A stretch of 37,430 nucleotides of DNA from Halobacteriales archaeon QH_7_66_36 (GTDB lineage Archaea; Halobacteriota; Halobacteria; Halobacteriales; Haloarculaceae): the NCBI GenBank assembly GCA_003021175.1, contig PXQV01000001.1, positions 244,472 through 281,901 on the forward strand, read 5' to 3'. The notes beneath the pieces are model-generated. The model worked only from the letters and a program-made list of their open reading frames with translations. It made no database searches and was not told the DNA's origin. Position numbers and translations under genes: made by a program. Of the stretch, positions 29,425-37,390 are shown in pieces. How positions within the stretch are numbered: the stretch's first letter is position 1; every line of letters starts with the position of its first letter.

Positions 29425-29907
29425 ATGAGCGACGACGACCTCACGCACACGGACGACGAGGGCACGGCCGAGATGGTCGACGTCGGGGCGAAGCCGGACA
29501 GCGAGCGGCGCGCGGTCGCGCGAGGGAGTATCCACCTCGCGCCGTCGACAGTCGACGCGGTTCGCGATAACGACGTGAAGAAGGGCGACGTACTCGCCGT
29601 CGCGCGCGTCGGGGCGATTCAGGCGGTCAAACACACGTGGGAGACGATTCCGATGTGCCACGGGATACCCGTCTCGAACGTCGACACCGACTTCACCGTG
29701 CACGACGAGCGCATCGACCTCCGGGTCGCTGTCGAGACCACCGGCAAGACCGGCTGTGAGATGGAGGCGCTCGAAGGCGTCACGACCGGACTCAACGTCG
29801 TCTGGGATATGGTGAAGGCCGCGGAGAAGGACGCCGAGGGCCAGTATCCGGGAACGCGGATTACGGACGTGGAAGTCGAGCGGAAGGACAAACGTGTGCT
29901 CGAATGA
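29425..29907 (+). CDS. moaC: Cyclic pyranopterin monophosphate synthase MoaC
   Basis: This enzyme makes cyclic pyranopterin monophosphate, the first stable intermediate of molybdenum cofactor biosynthesis, acting with MoaA. It has 160 residues. It has EMVDVGAKPDSERRAVARG near the start, IPMCHGIPVSN (substrate-site region), and KTGCEMEALEGVTTGLNVVWDMVKAAEKD, which contains the conserved Glu-Met-Glu, Asp and Lys residues. Many bacterial enzymes have CHPIP where this has CHGIP. No other moa genes lie nearby, apart from a MoaD/SAMP-like gene at 20235. It converges with hflX. Confidence 0.93.
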   Translation: MSDDDLTHTDDEGTAEMVDVGAKPDSERRAVARGSIHLAPSTVDAVRDNDVKKGDVLAVARVGAIQAVKHTWETIPMCHGIPVSNVDTDFTVHDERIDLRVAVETTGKTGCEMEALEGVTTGLNVVWDMVKAAEKDAEGQYPGTRITDVEVERKDKRVLE

Positions 29908-29928
29908 ACTGACCGACCGTCGGAACGC

Positions 29929-31242
29929 TCAGCCCTCGGCCGGGGCAGCGAGGTCGGCGGCTTTCGCGCGCGACTGCTCAACGATTGCGGGGCGCGCCTC
30001 GAACTCGATGATCACCTGTTCGCCGTAGTCGACCGCCTCGACGGCGGCGTGGTCGTGGACCCACGAGACGAGGCTCATCGCGTCGTCACACATCGGGACG
30101 ACGAGCCGCTCGCGCTGGAAGTCGGGGAGTTCGCGGTCGACGCGCTCGCGCAGTTGCTCCACGGCTGTCCCTTCCTTGCCGGAGACGGCGACCGGATTCG
30201 GCGCGAGCGCCGACAGCGCCTCGCGCTTGCGGGCCAACTCCTCGTCGGTCACCGTGTCCACCTTGTTGAGGACGGTGACGATGGGCGCCTCGTTGCGCTC
30301 GTACAGCGTGTCGTGGGAGGTAACGAGCTTCTCGCGTATCTCCTCGACCGGGTCGGAGACGTCGACGACGAGCAGGACGAGGTCGGCGCGGTACACCTCA
30401 GACAGCGTCGACTTGAACGACTCGACGAGCCAGTGGGGCAGATCCGAGATGAAGCCGACGGTGTCGGTGACGAGCACGTCGCGTTTCCCCATCTCCGCGC
30501 GGCGGGTCGTGGTGCCGAGCGTCGTGAACAGCCGGTTCTCGCTTTCGGCCGTCGTGTCCAGATCCGGGTGGCGGTCGGCGTTCTCGTCCACGTCGAGGTC
30601 GGCGGCCAGCCGGCGCAGGAGCGTCGATTTGCCCGCGTTCGTGTAGCCGGCAAGCGCCACCAAGTCGAATCCGGACTCGCGGCGCTGTTCGCGGCGGTGT
30701 TCTTCGGTCGCCTCGATGGCCTCCAGCTCGTCGCTGATCCGCGCGATCTGCGCCTTGATGTCCTGTTCGCGCGACTCGTCGTACTCGCCGAGACCCATGA
30801 ACCCCGGCCGCTCGTCCCGCTTGGCGAGCGACGCCTTCGCCTCCGCGCGCGGGAGTTCGTATCGGAGTTCGGCCAACTCGACCTGCAGTTGCGCCTTCTT
30901 CGTCCGTGCCCGCTGGCCGAAAATCTCCAGAATGAGGCGGAACCGGTCGAGCACGGCGATCCCCTCGGGGAGCGTGTTCCCGATGTTGTACGTCTGATAC
31001 GGGCCGAGTCGGTTGTCGAAGACGACGGTGGTCGCCTCCCGTTCGCGCACGAGGGCCGACAGCTCCTCGACTTTCCCCTCGCCGAGACAGTAGGCGGGGT
31101 CCTCCTTTCGGTTCTGCGTGAGTTCCCCCGCGACCCGGTAGCCTGCGGCCCCGGCGAGTTCGCGTATCTCAGCCGTGTCCGGGTTCGGGGCGTCACCCCG
31201 CTTGGCGACGACCGCCGACCCGTTGTCCGAGTTCCCTTTCAC
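29929..31242 (-). CDS. hflX: GTPase HflX
   Basis: This is a ribosome-associated GTPase that rescues or splits stalled ribosomes. Its 437 residues comprise an N-terminal HflX domain (about 1-165, with YNIGNTLPEGIAVLDRFRLILEIFGQRA and ELAELRYELPR), a coiled linker (DIKAQIARISDELEAIEAT), then the G domain: G1 GYTNAGKSTLL (about 197-207), a G2 TTxxR region (FTTLGTTTRRA), G3 DTVGFISDLPH, G4 NKVD. A short C-terminal domain (about 355-437) follows. All GTP-binding motifs are intact. The ATG at 31242 is the natural start. Confidence 0.93.
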   Translation of the reverse strand: MKGNSDNGSAVVAKRGDAPNPDTAEIRELAGAAGYRVAGELTQNRKEDPAYCLGEGKVEELSALVREREATTVVFDNRLGPYQTYNIGNTLPEGIAVLDRFRLILEIFGQRARTKKAQLQVELAELRYELPRAEAKASLAKRDERPGFMGLGEYDESREQDIKAQIARISDELEAIEATEEHRREQRRESGFDLVALAGYTNAGKSTLLRRLAADLDVDENADRHPDLDTTAESENRLFTTLGTTTRRAEMGKRDVLVTDTVGFISDLPHWLVESFKSTLSEVYRADLVLLVVDVSDPVEEIREKLVTSHDTLYERNEAPIVTVLNKVDTVTDEELARKREALSALAPNPVAVSGKEGTAVEQLRERVDRELPDFQRERLVVPMCDDAMSLVSWVHDHAAVEAVDYGEQVIIEFEARPAIVEQSRAKAADLAAPAEG

Positions 31243-31321
31243 TCACGAGAGGCTTTGGCGTACGAACACAAAAGCTTCCGCCCGCTCGTTAGCCGCACAC
31301 AGAGACGAGCACGCCCGGTCC

Positions 31322-32272
31322 TCAGAACAACACGCCGGACTGGAGAACGGTCACGAGCACGGTCAACGCGACGACGCTCGCAACGGTCGTCGTGAAGATA
31401 GCGGTGCTTAGATACTCCGGCGCGGTGATTCCCTCGGTCGCCCCGTCGGTGTACTCGATGGTGAGCGCCAACGGCAGGACGGCCGCCGGCGTCGCGGATT
31501 CGAGGACGAACACCTTGGCGACGACCGGGTCCTCGAAGGCCAGCGCCAGCGCGACGCCGATACCGACCGCTGGCGCGACGACCAGTTTCAGGGCCGTCGG
31601 CGTCACCGACCGCGAGACGGCCGCTACGTCCGTGTCGGCCAGCTGGATGCCGAGGACGAGCAGCATCACCGGAATAGACGCCTCGCCGACGAGGCCGAGC
31701 GTCTCCATCGCCGCGGTGTCGGCCGGGGGGACGACGCCACCGAGTCGGACGGCGACGGCCGCGACGACCGCGTACAGTAGCGGAAGACGGAACACCTCAC
31801 GCACGGCCTCACGCGTGTCACCGCCCGCGCCGCCTGAGGCGATATAGACACCGAGCGTGTAGACGACGAGGTTCTGGATCGTCAGATACAGCACGGCCGT
31901 CGTCCGGCCGGTCGCGCCGAAGGCGAACTCCGAGAGCGGAATGCCGACGAACCCGGAGTTTGGGAACGCCGCGGCCAACATCAGTGCGCCCAGCAGCGGC
32001 CCGGACTGCCCCGTCAGCCGGCCGACGGCCCACGCCACGCCGATCATCAGGAGCGCGTAGCCGACGACGCCGACGGCCAGTTTCGCCACCGCGCCGCCGC
32101 CGAGGTCCGTCGTCGCAATACTGTGGAAGGCCAGCGCCGGCACCAGCACGTACAGACCGAGGGTGTTGATCGGCCCGACCTCGACGCCGGTGCGACTCCC
32201 GAGCAGATACCCGACCACCGCGATGGCTAACACCGGCAACACCGCGTTGGTGAATGCGCCCGCCAGCGTCAC
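31322..32272 (-). CDS. AEC (auxin efflux carrier) family transporter
   Basis: This encodes a 316-residue integral membrane protein of the AEC/PIN-like family with about ten helices. It starts at GTG 32272 (MTLAGAFTNAVLPVLAIAVVGYLLG), preferred because the upstream in-frame stretch is hydrophilic and Arg-rich. Family features include LGLYVLVPALAFHSI, the AAFPNSGFVGIPLSEFAFG loop (about 113-131) with conserved Asn and Gly, and the second-half ASIPVMLLVLGIQLAD followed by FVLESATPAAVLPLAL. AEC proteins export small organic acids or signalling molecules; the substrate is unknown. It is transcribed away from the regulator at 32485, which may control it. Confidence 0.88.
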   Translation of the reverse strand: MTLAGAFTNAVLPVLAIAVVGYLLGSRTGVEVGPINTLGLYVLVPALAFHSIATTDLGGGAVAKLAVGVVGYALLMIGVAWAVGRLTGQSGPLLGALMLAAAFPNSGFVGIPLSEFAFGATGRTTAVLYLTIQNLVVYTLGVYIASGGAGGDTREAVREVFRLPLLYAVVAAVAVRLGGVVPPADTAAMETLGLVGEASIPVMLLVLGIQLADTDVAAVSRSVTPTALKLVVAPAVGIGVALALAFEDPVVAKVFVLESATPAAVLPLALTIEYTDGATEGITAPEYLSTAIFTTTVASVVALTVLVTVLQSGVLF

Positions 32273-32484
32273 GCCTCGCTCACCCGGCCCGTCGCCGCGT
32301 CGACCGCAGTCGAACGCTCGAACAGCGATAGAATCGTCATACGACAGCCTAATTGCTCGACCCACGAGTACCCTTCCAGAAACACATTCACCGTCGCCGA
32401 ACCACTCACGTCGCGTGTGTATGCACGCTCTGAAATTATTTCACAACTCGAAACGGCTATGATGGTGGCGCCGAACCGAGGGGT

Positions 32485-33279
32485 ATGCCCGAACCGCTGG
32501 CCGAGGTGGAGTTTCTCGCTCGCTCCGCGAACCGCATCGAGATACTCGCGACGCTCTCGGCGGACGCGTACACGCGGCGGGAACTGGGCGAGGCCGTCGA
32601 TGCCTCACAGCCCACCATCGGGCGCGTCCTCAACGACCTGTCGGCGCGAAGCTGGATCGACTACGACGGCGAGCGCTACGAGGCGACCGCGACCGGTGCG
32701 TACGTCGCCGCCGGCATCACGGACCTGCGTGACCGACTCGCGACCGAAGCTCGACTCCGCGAGGTGATCGACTACTTCCCGTTCGACGCCGTCGACGTAG
32801 GGCTGGACTCGCTCGCCGACGCTCGGATCACGACCCCCTCTGCGCCCCGCCCCAACGCACCGATCGAGCGGATGACCGAACTGCTCCGGGAGACGAGTCA
32901 CACCTCGCTCGTCTCCTACGCCTTCAACCGCGACAAGCTCGCACTCCTCCACGACCGGGCGGTGGACGGCGACCTGACCGCGCGGGGCGTCTTCACCACC
33001 GAGGCGATCGACCCTATCGCGGCCGACCCGACGCTCAGCGAGATGCTGCGCGACGTGCTCGACGCGTCGGGCGTCGAGATGCGCGTCACCGACGAATCCG
33101 TCCCGTTCGCCGTCGAGGTGACCGACGAGCGGACGCACTTCCTGCTCCGTGACGCCGACGGCGTGGTTCGCGCGGCGCTGGACACGGGAGACGAGGAAGT
33201 GCGTGCGTGGGCGGAAGAGATGCTCGACCGCTACTGGACGGCCGCAGAGCCGCTGACGAGCGACCGGCTGACCGGATGA
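32485..33279 (+). CDS. Winged-helix transcriptional regulator with FilR1-type C-terminal domain
   Basis: This is a 264-residue cytosolic regulator. The N-terminal winged helix covers about residues 1-70 (EFLARSANRIEILATLSADAYTRRELGEAVDASQPTIGRVLNDL). The rest (about 85-255) has the pattern of the FilR1/methanogenesis-regulatory domain (VISYAFNRDKLALLHDRAVDGDLTARGVFTTEAI...VEVTDERTHFLLRDADGVVRAALDTGDEEV, first residues approximate), which is typical of large haloarchaeal regulator families. The effector is unknown. It is divergent from the AEC transporter. A TATA-like aattattt lies near 32434-32441, about 48 nt upstream, so a short leader is likely. Confidence 0.87.
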   Translation: MPEPLAEVEFLARSANRIEILATLSADAYTRRELGEAVDASQPTIGRVLNDLSARSWIDYDGERYEATATGAYVAAGITDLRDRLATEARLREVIDYFPFDAVDVGLDSLADARITTPSAPRPNAPIERMTELLRETSHTSLVSYAFNRDKLALLHDRAVDGDLTARGVFTTEAIDPIAADPTLSEMLRDVLDASGVEMRVTDESVPFAVEVTDERTHFLLRDADGVVRAALDTGDEEVRAWAEEMLDRYWTAAEPLTSDRLTG

Positions 33280-33435
33280 TCAGCCGCCGCTGGACTCGTA
33301 GCTCCGGTAGCTCACGGCCTCGCCGTCTACGATGACGGCGTCGCCGCCGTTCTCACAGCCCTCCGGCGTCTCCTTGTCGAGCCCGCCGTCCGTGGTCGCG
33401 TCACCGAACTCGTACGGGTTGTCGTCGTACTCCAT
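33280..33435 (-). CDS. Small acidic protein (51 aa), function unknown
   Basis: The minus-strand ATG at 33435 opens MEYDDNPYEFGDATTDGG..., a 51-residue acidic protein with one Cys, ending SYRSYESSGG. It stops immediately against the end of the convergent regulator gene. A TATA-like gcttatgc lies about 29 nt upstream, so a leaderless message is plausible. The terminal Gly-Gly is notable but may be chance. Confidence 0.55.
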   Translation of the reverse strand: MEYDDNPYEFGDATTDGGLDKETPEGCENGGDAVIVDGEAVSYRSYESSGG

Positions 33436-33487
33436 GTTATCAATTCACATTTGACGGGCATAAGCTTTCGTCAGACGACCGGGAACC

Positions 33488-34273
33488 TCACGCGCGTTCG
33501 AAAAGGTGCGGTACGTCCGCCAGTCCGTCAACGACGTGGTCCGGTGTCACGTCGGCGGACTCGGCGTCGGCGCGGTCACTCCGGCCCGTCGTCACGAGCA
33601 CGCTCGTCATCCCCGCCCGCTCGCCCAGCGCGACGTCGGTGTCGAGACCGTCGCCCACGACGAGACAGTTCTTCAACGCGGCGAGCCGCTCGCCGATCAG
33701 TTCCAACACGACGCCCGACGGCTTCCCGAGCACGCGGTCCGGTTCGCGCTCGGCGACGCCCGCGACGGCGCGGGTGATCGCACCGCTGCCCGGGTACGGT
33801 CGCCCGTCGCCGCCTGGATACGTCCGGTCGGGGTCGGTGCCGTAGAACGCCTCGGCTTCTTCGAGCGCCCACAGGCCGTCGGTGAGCGCGTCGTAATCGA
33901 AGTCGTAATCGTGTGAGGTGACGACCACGTCGGCCGCGCTCGGGTCCGTCGTGGTGTCCACCGCGGCCGTCCGCAACTGCTCGCGGAGCCCGTCGGAGCC
34001 GATGACGAACACGGCGTCGTCGGGGTGTCGGTCGGCGAGGAACTCGGCGGCGACCGTCCCCGCCGACAGCACCTCGCGCTCGTCGGCCTCGATGCCGAGG
34101 GCGGCCAACCGTTCGACGTAGCCGGCGGGACTCCGCGTCGGGTTGTTCGTGACGAACACGACCCCCAGCCCGTGGTCGCGGAGTGTCCTGACCGCGTCCC
34201 GCGCTCCGTCGATGAGCCTGTCACCCCGATAGACGGTGCCGTCGAGGTCGATGACGGCGCCTTCGTACTCCAT
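33488..34273 (-). CDS. HAD-IIA family phosphatase (NagD-like)
   Basis: This is a cytosolic phosphatase of 261 residues. HAD motif I is VIDLDGTVYRGD (Asp nucleophile at about 9), motif II VFVTNNPTRSP, motif III Lys in GKPSGVV, motif IV VVGDGLDTDVALG. The large C2A cap between motifs II and III and the overall length match NagD/4-nitrophenylphosphatase proteins, which dephosphorylate nucleotides or sugar phosphates. The start MEYEGAVIDLDGTV is standard for the family. It is a single gene between a tiny ORF and the HTH/TumE-like pair. Confidence 0.9.
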   Translation of the reverse strand: MEYEGAVIDLDGTVYRGDRLIDGARDAVRTLRDHGLGVVFVTNNPTRSPAGYVERLAALGIEADEREVLSAGTVAAEFLADRHPDDAVFVIGSDGLREQLRTAAVDTTTDPSAADVVVTSHDYDFDYDALTDGLWALEEAEAFYGTDPDRTYPGGDGRPYPGSGAITRAVAGVAEREPDRVLGKPSGVVLELIGERLAALKNCLVVGDGLDTDVALGERAGMTSVLVTTGRSDRADAESADVTPDHVVDGLADVPHLFERA

Positions 34274-34348
34274 ACCCCCCGATACGACCTCGGGGTGAAA
34301 AACGCGCTCGGTCGCGTCAGCCGTGATTGCGGAGGGATCCCCTGACTC

Positions 34349-34831
34349 TTAGGGCGGATTGCTCCCCGCGTTCAGTAGCGAAATCGATTCCGCGTGGTAG
34401 GCTACTCGCCACAGCTTGAGAACCGCCCGCGCGACCAGTACCTCCGGCGACTGGGTGATACAGGACTCCTCAACTTCGCTCGGCTCGGAGGACGCATCCG
34501 GTGGGGGATGGTAATGTTCGAGGCTGGGGACGTTGCGGTAGTCGCCGTCGTGCGGATGTTTCCCCCACCGAAGGTCGACACCGCGTGAATCCGTGTAGTG
34601 GAACGCGTAATCGTCACGTGTCGTCCATCGGATATCGATGCGCGCCGTGTCGGCTCCGCAGAGGCCATCGTCAAACGCGACTTCGAGCCTTGCGGGGTCG
34701 AGATAGTCGTCCAACTCTGCGGTCGCTAACGGCTCGTCGGCGTCGAACACGTCTCGGATGGCGAGGAGTGCTGGCCGGTCGGTCGGACCTCTGAGTGTGT
34801 GTACTTCAGTCGCCCCGCTATGCTCTCCCAT
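34349..34831 (-). CDS. Putative toxin (TumE/DUF6516-like) of a toxin-antitoxin pair
   Basis: This encodes a 160-residue soluble protein (MGEHSGATEVHTLRGPTDRPALLAIRDVF...). The middle reads ARIDIRWTTRDDYAFHYTDSRGVDLRWGKHPHDGDY...LEHYHPPPDAS, then a helix SPEVLVARAVLKLWRVAYH. The tyrosine-rich strands followed by His-x-His segments resemble the TumE/DUF6516 toxin family as I remember it; this is pattern matching only. It starts 3 nt after the stop of a winged-helix gene, the usual antitoxin-first order. The C-terminal 15 residues (SISLLNAGSNPP) may be an extension. Confidence 0.6.
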   Translation of the reverse strand: MGEHSGATEVHTLRGPTDRPALLAIRDVFDADEPLATAELDDYLDPARLEVAFDDGLCGADTARIDIRWTTRDDYAFHYTDSRGVDLRWGKHPHDGDYRNVPSLEHYHPPPDASSEPSEVEESCITQSPEVLVARAVLKLWRVAYHAESISLLNAGSNPP

Positions 34832-34834
34832 CTG

Positions 34835-35422
34835 CTACTGTGCGAGTGCGCTCCCGTTCGGTGTCGATTCGTCACCGACGAACCGTTCGGCGTTGGCGAT
34901 TGAAAGCGCGGCGTTGGCGAATGCGAGGTTCCGACGCGTCGTTTGCCACTCTCGGATCGTCTCAGCGTCGAACTCTCGATGGGTCGCCGCCTCGGAGAGC
35001 GTCTGGTTCGTCCGCTCGACGAGTAACTCCTCCGGCGATTCGACGCCGTACTCGGCTTGGAAGTCACTAACGTGCTCGCGCATCTCCGAAATACGGGAGA
35101 TCAGCTCGTCCGTCGAGACGCGGTCGAGGATATCTGCTGTCTGCTCGACGACGAGCGACTCCGGCGAGCGTCGGTAGGTCGTCTCGCCGTTCTCGCCGGT
35201 TCCGGTGGTGACGAACCCCTCGTCGTCGAGAGTATCGAGGTGTTTTCGTGCAGTTTTCGGCGACGTGCGCGCAGTGTCGGCGACAGCGTCCGCGGAGACT
35301 GGTGTGTAGGTGCGACTGATGACTTCCCGGACTCGCTCGTGAGGCGTGGTCTCGGCTTCCCACTCCTCGCCGACCGCCTCGTTGACGTTCTCGAACTCCT
35401 CGGGGTCGGTAGAATCTTCCAT
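34835..35422 (-). CDS. Winged-helix regulator, likely antitoxin partner
   Basis: This encodes a 195-residue acidic protein starting MEDSTDPEEFENVNEAVGEEW. A winged helix-turn-helix spans about residues 38-85 (ISRTYTPVSADAVADTARTSPKTARKHLDTLDDEGFV), and a helical, probably coiled second half (ISRISEMREHVSDFQAEYG...EWQTTRRNLAFANAALSIANAERF) would contact a partner. I associate it with haloarchaeal DUF7342-type proteins, from memory. ATG 35422 is chosen: a TATA box lies about 24 nt upstream. Together with the next gene it forms a two-gene operon. Confidence 0.75.
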   Translation of the reverse strand: MEDSTDPEEFENVNEAVGEEWEAETTPHERVREVISRTYTPVSADAVADTARTSPKTARKHLDTLDDEGFVTTGTGENGETTYRRSPESLVVEQTADILDRVSTDELISRISEMREHVSDFQAEYGVESPEELLVERTNQTLSEAATHREFDAETIREWQTTRRNLAFANAALSIANAERFVGDESTPNGSALAQ

Positions 35423-35442
35423 ATGCTGAATTCGATCCAGAG

Positions 35443-35450
35443 AAATATAG
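35443..35450 (-). promoter_or_regulatory. TATA box of the HTH/TumE-like operon
   Basis: The minus-strand ctatattt is centred about 24 nt before ATG 35422. Just upstream, CTTC-CGC-GAAG (35453-35463) is a small dyad, and a second AT-rich box (aatatatt) lies at 35465-35472, so autoregulation is plausible. Confidence 0.5.
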
Positions 35451-35519
35451 TTCTTCCGCGAAGGAATATATTGCACTGTGCGGGCGTAGCACTCCTCCGG
35501 TAATGCATCGCTCGTGAAG

Positions 35520-37148
35520 TTAGCCGAGGAGTTCGTCGAACCGGTAGATCCGCTCGTCGGCACCGGCGACCACGAGCGTGTCGCCCTGCCGGATTCGGTA
35601 CTCCGGGCCGAGGTCCGTGTCTACCTCGCCGTCGCGCTCGACGGCGACGATCGTACAGCCGGTTCGGTTCCGCACGTCCGCGCCGCCGAGGGTTCGGCCC
35701 ACCAGCGCCGGGGCCTCGGTGCGAATCAGCTTGACCTGCGTGTCCAGCGCGAGGATGTCCTCGTCGAGGACCGCCGACGCGACCATTCGTCCGGTGATGG
35801 ACGCCAGCGAGAGCACGTAGTCGGCCCCGGCGCGATACACCTTCTGGACGCTCTCGCGCCCCTCGGCGCGGGCGAGAATCTCGACGTTCGGCATCATGTC
35901 GCGGCAGATGAGCGTCGCGAACTCCGCGGCCGTGTCGTCGCCGACCGCGAGCACGACCGACCGGGCCCCGTCGATCCCTGCCCGTTCGAGCGTCGCCGGT
36001 TCGGTCACGTCACCGACCACGTCGACGCCGTCGTGCTCGTCGATATCGACGACGGTGTACGGGATCTCGGCGTCGTCGAGTGCGCCCCCCACCTTCCGCC
36101 CGACCTCGCCGTAGCCGAGGACGAGCGTCTCGCCGGGGCCGAACCGGCGCACGTCGGTCAGGGTCAGCTCCTTCAGCCGCTCCAGTTGGTCCTCGCGGCC
36201 GGTGACCAGCAGCACCGTCCCGCCGGTAAGCGGCTTCGTGGGGTCGGGCGGACTCTGGAACTCACCCCCGAACCACGCGCCGATGACGTTCACGCCCGCC
36301 CGTTCGCGGAGGCCGCTGTCGGCCAGCGTCCGTCCGACCAGCTCGCTCCCCCGCCGGATCGGGAGCTCGACGACGTCGAACGCCTCGCCCAGTTCGACCG
36401 CGTCGCTGAGTTCCGTGGACACGGCGGTCGTCACCTTTCGCGCGAGACTCTCGCCGAGCAGTTCCCGCGGCGACAACACCGCGTCCGCGCCGGCGAGTTC
36501 GTGATAGCGGGCGCGGTCGGGTTCCTCGACGACGCTGACCACGCGGATGTCTTCGGTTATCTCCTTCGCCGTGAGGACGATGCTCGTGTCGAGCTCGTCG
36601 GAGATGTCCGCGACGACCGTCCGGGCGTCTCGCACGTTGACCGCCTCCAGTCCGGCCGTGGAGTCGGGCGTCACGCTGACGACGCGCTGTCCGTCCTCGT
36701 GCAGCGTCCGCGCCCGGTCGCGGTCCGGCTCGACGATGACGTGGTCGATGCCTCGCGCGTCGAGCTCGTCGATGAGCGTCGCCGACCGCGCCGAGTAGCC
36801 GCAGACGATGACGTGGTCCGATAGGTCCTCCGCGTTCGACGGCACGGTCGTCGAGAGGGCGTCGTCCAGCAGGGGAAACACGAGCGCCGGAAGCGCGAGG
36901 AAGATGAGCAGCACGCCCGTGATGTCCATCGCGATGACGAGCAGCGTCATCTCCGTCGACCGCCACGGCGCGTCGGAGCCGAACCCCGTCGTCGTGAACG
37001 TCTCCACCACGATCTGTAGCGAGCGAACGAACGGCCGCGGCCGGTCGTCGAAGACGGTCATGCCGACATCGTACGCCACCGCGTAGCCGAGCACGACGAG
37101 AACCAGTCCGACGACGTATCCGGTCAGTCGTCGCTTCCACGTCTCCAT
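35520..37148 (-). CDS. Potassium-channel-like protein with two RCK (TrkA-N/TrkA-C) modules
   Basis: This is a 542-residue membrane protein. Two helices (about 9-29 and 66-94) flank a pore loop with TTTGFGSD (52-59) in place of the usual TVGYGD filter. There follow two regulatory units: NAD-binding RCK-N at about 110-240 (DHVIVCGYSARSATLIDEL), TrkA-C near 255-325, a second RCK-N at about 340-450 (ETLVLGYGEVGRKVGGALDD) and a second TrkA-C to the end (VKLIRTEAPALVGRTLGGADVR). This is the layout of archaeal ligand-gated K+ channels. Ion selectivity with the altered filter is uncertain. It matters for a K+-accumulating halophile, and it is a single gene. Confidence 0.88.
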   Translation of the reverse strand: METWKRRLTGYVVGLVLVVLGYAVAYDVGMTVFDDRPRPFVRSLQIVVETFTTTGFGSDAPWRSTEMTLLVIAMDITGVLLIFLALPALVFPLLDDALSTTVPSNAEDLSDHVIVCGYSARSATLIDELDARGIDHVIVEPDRDRARTLHEDGQRVVSVTPDSTAGLEAVNVRDARTVVADISDELDTSIVLTAKEITEDIRVVSVVEEPDRARYHELAGADAVLSPRELLGESLARKVTTAVSTELSDAVELGEAFDVVELPIRRGSELVGRTLADSGLRERAGVNVIGAWFGGEFQSPPDPTKPLTGGTVLLVTGREDQLERLKELTLTDVRRFGPGETLVLGYGEVGRKVGGALDDAEIPYTVVDIDEHDGVDVVGDVTEPATLERAGIDGARSVVLAVGDDTAAEFATLICRDMMPNVEILARAEGRESVQKVYRAGADYVLSLASITGRMVASAVLDEDILALDTQVKLIRTEAPALVGRTLGGADVRNRTGCTIVAVERDGEVDTDLGPEYRIRQGDTLVVAGADERIYRFDELLG

Positions 37149-37201
37149 GTACGGTGTCTCGGCGGGAAGTGATAAAAACGGTCGCGCGTTCGGGAGAACA
37201 G

Positions 37202-37390
37202 TATTCAGATAAGAATTAGTTCGGAGAGTAGGAAGACGACGAGGTGGAGAAAGCCCCCAGGTGCTACGGTCGCGCGCAGCGCGGACCAGCGGTCCGCGGG
37301 CCGTGTGAGCGGCGGTGCCGCGAACAGACGGCCCACGGCCGCGAGCAGATCTCGCTACGCGCCTTGCCCTCCTTTCAGTCGGGCTGTGGT
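37202..37390 (-). repeat. Dispersed intergenic repeat, copy D
   Basis: On the plus strand TATTCAGATAAG (37202-37213) is followed by GAAAGCCCCC (37249-37258), a long GC-rich middle with inverted words, and CTCCTTTCAGTCGGGC (37369-37384). It is the same arrangement as copies A and B1 in the same orientation. The remaining bases to 37430 contain no supportable gene. Confidence 0.5.
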
